Below, one piece after another: positions 61,301-64,000 of a stretch of 64,000 bases of DNA; within the stretch, counting starts at the first letter, position 1, and each line of letters begins with the position of its first letter. Position numbers and translations under genes: made by a program. Below the pieces are notes generated by a model, which was given only the letters and a program-made list of their open reading frames with translations, was not told the DNA's origin and made no database searches. Source of the stretch: Malurus cyaneus samueli (lineage: Eukaryota > Chordata > Aves > Passeriformes > Maluridae); the NCBI GenBank assembly GCA_009741485.1, contig CM019217.1, positions 29,877,247 through 29,941,246 of the forward strand, in the 5' to 3' direction.

Positions 61301-62776
61301 GACTGTATTTACAAACATTAATTCATGCCTCGTTGAGAACAGACAGGTTTAACACACATTCATAGCAGAAAAGATTTATCATTACTTCTACCAAGCTTAT
61401 TTACAAGTGTAGTGTCCTCTGTAGCAGAATTTGGGAGTAAGGATGAGAGCAAATGAAGTTCTCAAACATTCTGCTATAATGGGAGGGGGACATAGAGCAA
61501 TTTTTCCAGAAAACTTGATAATTAAAAAAAGGACAAAAAGAGGGACCTTGAGATAAGAAATTATGCCAGATTAAATGAGGTTACCAAAAGGCAAGCAGTC
61601 CTGATGATGCCTACCACTTCTGAGAGGAATCCTATGAGCCTTCAAAAACGTCCCAAATTCCCTCTAGAGACAAGTGAGACCATGGATGGAATCCTGTTTC
61701 AACTCCCGTTTTCTGATACTGCCCGTAGCATTTTGCCTGGGGTCAAAAGGATATCCAGTACCTCCCTCTGACCTTCTGAGATGACTAAAGCACTAAGGAT
61801 GAAATTATTTTCAGAGAGTCAGAGATATGTTATGAACGAGAAAGGAAAGGCTTGTGGTTGCCGTTTTTGCTGTGGTGAACTGGATTTTACTCATGATGAC
61901 ATTTTTCCTACACTTTATCTTAAAAAAGTTTAAGCATTTTTTTCCACTCATTTTAACAAAAAGAAAACAAACCCTGACAGCACATTCAGTCTTCTCTGAG
62001 AACTTCATAGTCCTTCCTTAATCTGGATATGTTCCAGCCACAAGCTTGGACAAGCTTTCTTCAAAAATACCTCAGTTATTTTTTCTCAAAATTAATTAAC
62101 ATTCTAGTGTCTTCAATCATACAAGACTGAACCAGGCAGGACAGCAAGCAGCTAGGAAGATATATGACTTATAAGATGGCTGTGAAAAACACTGGCAGTC
62201 AATCACAGATGCCTGTGAGAATACCAGTGAGGAAAAAATATTGCCAAGCTCACTATTTAGTGTAATTTTTTTCTTAGATGACTAAGTAGTAATTTTACAT
62301 AGCCCTACATGTTAGGGAAACTCTTATTCACACACATAACATTATGTATGATTTAAGCTTCTTCCCAGTCAGTTAAACCCTAACATTTAAAACACTGTGG
62401 ACATGTTTTCTGTGCTTCATTTGCACATTTGTTAAATGAAGACACATCCTTTCTCTCACTGTCTGTGTGACATTTTATGTGAAATAGTAGAGGAACTGCA
62501 CCTAATTACGTGTGTGCACAATGCTGAGCACAAAGAGATGATGCCACAGCAGTCCTCATTCAGGCTGCTGATTTATTCTACTGACAGCCTTTGTAACAGA
62601 AAAATCACAACAACTCACTCCATAGTCTCTGTTCACATCACTAATCTGCCAATAGTTGTTTGGAACACCCATCCGATTATATTCTTCATTGAGGTCCACA
62701 AGCTTCCAGCCTTGTTCTCGTTCCTCTTTATCTAATTTTGGATTGAAGGAGAAGCAATACAGCTCTTCATATTTCA
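40010..62776 (-). CDS. MTMR7: Myotubularin-related phosphatase 7, 5' partial (11 coding exons)
   Basis: MTMR7 dephosphorylates PI(3)P and Ins(1,3)P2 at the 3 position and partners with the inactive MTMR9. The minus-strand pieces are 62776-62619, 61102-60974, 58319-58185, 53405-53273, 48611-48502, 46588-46463, 45651-45602, 43953-43753, 42611-42471, 40944-40818 and 40366-40010. They total 1667 nt, or about 555 residues. The family protein is about 660 residues, so about 104 N-terminal ones (most of the PH-GRAM domain) lie beyond the right edge. The catalytic P-loop [10 protein letters not shown] is intact; with 104 missing residues its cysteine falls at 338, as in mammals. A coiled coil (ETQQLEEEL) and an acidic Ser-rich tail follow. 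All phases agree and no stop intervenes. Relatives MTMR6 and MTMR8 are alternatives, but the tail and the location fit MTMR7. Confidence 0.97.
40430..40430. other. Ambiguous base (N)
   Basis: The only non-ACGT base in the window, in the last MTMR7 intron. It does not affect a coding exon. Confidence 1.
40818..40944 (-). CDS. MTMR7: MTMR7 exon ([10 protein letters not shown] to LVILQE), coiled coil
   Basis: The acceptor is AATTCCAG ending at 40945 and the donor GTAATA at 40817, phase 0. It includes [20 protein letters not shown], the coiled coil used for MTMR9 pairing. A second possible donor (GTAATC after the EEEL codons) is less likely because it breaks alignment with mammals. Confidence 0.94.
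40945..42470 (-). other. MTMR7 intron
   Basis: AT-rich, with a more G+C-rich stretch at about 41370-41500 holding a partial CTCF-like motif. No gene seen. Confidence 0.7.
42471..42611 (-). CDS. MTMR7: MTMR7 exon ([13 protein letters not shown] to CNFLY)
   Basis: The acceptor is GTTTTTCAG ending at 42612 and the donor GTAGGT at 42470. 46 codons plus split Lys codons at both ends. Confidence 0.95.
42612..43752 (-). other. MTMR7 intron
   Basis: Contains a moderately G+C-rich stretch (about 42980-43330) with a 73-codon open frame that I could not match to any family. Otherwise nothing recognised. Confidence 0.65.
43753..43953 (-). CDS. MTMR7: MTMR7 exon ([10 protein letters not shown] to KERREL)
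   Basis: The acceptor is TTGTTTCAG ending at 43954 and the donor GTATGA at 43752. 66 codons plus split ends, including [20 protein letters not shown] and [17 protein letters not shown]. Confidence 0.96.
43954..45601 (-). other. MTMR7 intron
   Basis: AT-rich; holds a partial CTCF-like motif (44394-44408, minus). Nothing else recognised. Confidence 0.7.
45602..45651 (-). CDS. MTMR7: MTMR7 short exon ([16 protein letters not shown])
   Basis: A 50-nt exon with acceptor CATTTTAG ending at 45652 and donor GTAGGG at 45601. It is too short to appear as an open frame of note but fills the frame exactly between its neighbours. Confidence 0.95.
45704..45843. repeat. Imperfect tandem duplication, two units of about 70 bp
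   Basis: The unit at 45704-45773 (GCAGGCAGAAGAATGGTGTA onward) is repeated with many substitutions at 45774-45843 (GCAAGCAAGAATGATGTAAG onward). It lies in an 811-bp MTMR7 intron. Confidence 0.8.
46320..46360 (+). repeat. A-rich tract
   Basis: A run of A bases broken by single C bases. It could be an old retrotransposon tail, but no element is visible beside it. Confidence 0.7.
46463..46588 (-). CDS. MTMR7: MTMR7 catalytic-loop exon
   Basis: The acceptor is ATCCTTAG ending at 46589 and the donor GTAAGC at 46462. 42 codons carry the CX5R active site as [20 protein letters not shown], so the enzyme should be active rather than a dead myotubularin. Confidence 0.97.
46589..48501 (-). other. MTMR7 intron, about 1.9 kb
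   Basis: AT-rich; no gene or named repeat seen. Confidence 0.7.
48502..48611 (-). CDS. MTMR7: MTMR7 exon ([10 protein letters not shown] to GIFIAK)
   Basis: The acceptor is TTTTGCAG ending at 48612 and the donor GTAAAG at 48501. 36 codons after a split Val codon, including [18 protein letters not shown]. Confidence 0.96.
48612..53272 (-). other. MTMR7 intron, about 4.7 kb
   Basis: Contains the 20-bp near-palindrome at 51622-51664. Overlapping open frames near 50040-50470 occur on both strands with no family match, and I regard them as chance. Confidence 0.7.
51622..51664. repeat. Near-perfect 20-bp inverted repeat with 3-nt loop
   Basis: The arms 51622-51641 (TTGATAATACATCAGTAATT) and 51645-51664 pair at 19 of 20 positions around the loop GAT. 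The arms are AT-rich. It lies in an MTMR7 intron. Confidence 0.9.
53273..53405 (-). CDS. MTMR7: MTMR7 exon ([10 protein letters not shown] to KMLE)
   Basis: The acceptor is GTTTTTCAG ending at 53406 and the donor GTAATA at 53272. 44 codons plus one base, including [20 protein letters not shown]. Confidence 0.96.
53768..53782 (+). promoter_or_regulatory. CTCF-type motif (plus strand)
   Basis: CCAGGAGGTGGCAGT matches the core consensus CCASYAGRKGGCRSY at 14 of 15 positions. It lies in an MTMR7 intron. Binding is an inference. Confidence 0.5.
55170..55215 (+). repeat. A-rich tract
   Basis: Long A runs broken by C, of the form (A)nC. No recognisable element attached. Confidence 0.8.
58185..58319 (-). 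CDS. MTMR7: MTMR7 exon ([10 protein letters not shown] to DTRPK)
   Basis: The acceptor CTGCAG ends at 58320 and the donor GTAAGT starts at 58184. 45 codons, including [20 protein letters not shown]. The upstream pyrimidine-type tract is a TTTG microsatellite (58334-58356), see findings. Confidence 0.96.
58320..60973 (-). other. MTMR7 intron, about 2.7 kb
   Basis: Starts (minus strand, acceptor end) with the TTTG microsatellite. An 87-codon plus-strand frame at 59633-59896 has no family match. Nothing else seen. Confidence 0.7.
58334..58356. repeat. (CAAA)n microsatellite at an MTMR7 splice acceptor
   Basis: On the plus strand about five to six ACAA units; on the minus strand TTTG units that end 14 bp before the CAG acceptor of the exon at 58319. 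Confidence 0.9.
60974..61102 (-). CDS. MTMR7: MTMR7 exon ([10 protein letters not shown] to KSNN)
   Basis: The acceptor is TTTCTCAG ending at 61103 and the donor GTAAGT at 60973. 43 codons in phase 0, including [20 protein letters not shown], the start of the phosphatase domain. Confidence 0.96.
61103..62618 (-). other. MTMR7 intron, about 1.5 kb
   Basis: AT-rich. Nothing recognised. Confidence 0.75.
62619..62776 (-). CDS. MTMR7: MTMR7 exon (KYEELYCF to DVNRDYG), end of PH-GRAM region
   Basis: The acceptor is TTCCCCCAG ending at 62777. The first two bases complete a Val codon begun in the preceding, unseen exon. The donor is GTGAGT at 62618. It encodes [18 protein letters not shown] and [12 protein letters not shown]. 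By mammalian numbering it is probably exon 4. Confidence 0.95.
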
Positions 62777-64000
62777 CTGGGGGAAAAAATAAGCAAAGAA
62801 ACAGAAACAGTAAAGAATTTCAGATTTCTCATCCTGAAATCAGACTTCAAAACCAGAACTTGGTGTTGGCCTTGATGTAGTTTCTTATAAAACAGTATCC
62901 TTTGCTTTACAAAAGTTCATATCCTGGTTTATATCTACTGTCAAGCAAACTTTGAAAGTACGTGCTCTTTTGCTATTTGTATATGTTGCAATATATGTGA
63001 CTTAATAGAAGTGCTACTTAAAATATTCTGTTCTGTTAGTCTTCAGTAGATTTGTAAAAACCTTCCCCAACACGAAGACAAAATGTCAGCGATATGCTTT
63101 CATCCAAAGAAAACTGAAGTCAGTGCCAGAGTAAGCACTTGCTCTTCAAAAGAACTTGCTATCTAGACGTAGTTTAGATGTCTCTCTATTAATGCAAAAT
63201 CTGTCCTGTGGCAAAGACAAAAGATATGAACAAAGGACCATGCAGCACGTTCTTCTAAAAATGAAAAAAGCTCAGTAGTCTTTGTCCCTTATTAGGAAGT
63301 TTTCCAACAGATCCAATGAAATCCTAATTTTGTTGACTGTGAAATTCTGTCCTTGCATTATTAGCAAATGCATTTGAGGTGCACATGATGTAATAGCACA
63401 AAAGAAGCATATGCTTCATCAATCCTTTTATCATGACCAGGAAGTTGTTTCAGTGCTATGCTCCTCAACCATGTACCAGAAAGTCTGGCGCTGATGGAGT
63501 TTTTAACCTTTTTAGGAGTATATCTGTATTTAATGAGTGTCTTAATCATGGTGACCAGTGGCAGCCACACACCACTGCCACTGAATCCCAGCTGTTACTG
63601 ACATGAGTGACAATCCAGCATACAACTTAACATTAATATTCTCACTGATACTCTAGCTGTGTCCCAAGGGCATATGACATTCTGTTGCTCAAAGGTCCTT
63701 AAAACTTTCTGATCAATAGATCTTTAACTTTAGAACTGCAGTAAATCACAAATTGAGTCCTCTCTGATTTCATTGTTCTCCACTGATACACTTGCTCTAC
63801 AATCAGTAAATTTAAATACTATGCTTTCTCTTCTAATAACACATACTTAATAAGCAGGACCTTAGTACATGACTGTGTTCTGTACAGTACAGAACTCACA
63901 GCTATAAAAATAATAAACACACTGCCCTTCTCCCATATTACAGAAAGCTCTTCGACTGGCTTCTAAAGGTCTTCTGTAAGTTACGTTTTGCCTTTTTAAA
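62777..64000 (-). other. MTMR7 upstream intron (partial)
   Basis: I searched for the preceding exon (ending just before the split Val codon) and did not find it. The N-terminal exons must be beyond the right edge. Confidence 0.75.

Overview
The window is nuclear DNA of a bird, probably a passerine, from an AT-rich, gene-sparse region. The evidence is interrupted vertebrate genes with canonical GT-AG introns, CR1 LINE 3' ends, and a broken avian ERV-type element. Three conserved genes are present in an order known from mammals (human 8p22: CNOT7 - VPS37A - MTMR7). I rebuilt the exons by hand from splice sites, codon phase and recalled protein families; no search was run.

Region 1 (about 1-19550, minus strand): CNOT7, the catalytic deadenylase of the CCR4-NOT complex. 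Five coding exons in the window give residues 1-243 of an expected 285, and the last coding exon lies left of position 1. All four DEDD catalytic acids are visible. Its largest intron (999-9279) holds a decayed, internally deleted minus-strand endogenous retrovirus (about 2714-6950). The 5' leader in exon 2 carries two upstream ATGs, one of them in an ORF overlapping the true start.

Region 2 (about 19030-20370): a CpG island forming a head-to-head promoter between CNOT7 and VPS37A, with Sp1-, NRF1-like and ATF4/CARE-like motifs and a G-quadruplex-type repeat.

Region 3 (19792 to about 32355, plus strand): VPS37A, an ESCRT-I subunit. All 11 coding exons are present and encode 394 residues. The stop codon ends exactly at a splice donor, so the last exon is wholly untranslated. 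Intron 6 contains an avian LTR-like repeat and intron 2 a small CR1 tail.

Region 4 (about 32355-40009): tail-to-tail intergenic DNA with one larger CR1 3' fragment (about 34850-35480). The MTMR7 3' UTR occupies an undetermined part next to 40009.

Region 5 (40010-64000, minus strand): MTMR7, a myotubularin phosphoinositide/inositol phosphate phosphatase. Eleven coding exons run from the end of the PH-GRAM region through the CX5R active site to the acidic C-terminus; the N-terminal exons (about 104 residues) lie right of the window. All splice phases agree across the gene.

The three genes act in different processes (mRNA deadenylation, endosomal sorting, phosphoinositide turnover) and are not an operon. 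Only CNOT7 and VPS37A visibly share a promoter. I saw no CRISPR, tRNA, rRNA or bacterial-type system, and no convincing new protein-coding gene. The most interesting signals are regulatory: the CNOT7 uORFs, the promoter motif cluster, a splice acceptor made of a microsatellite, a 20-bp near-palindrome, and consensus CTCF motifs.
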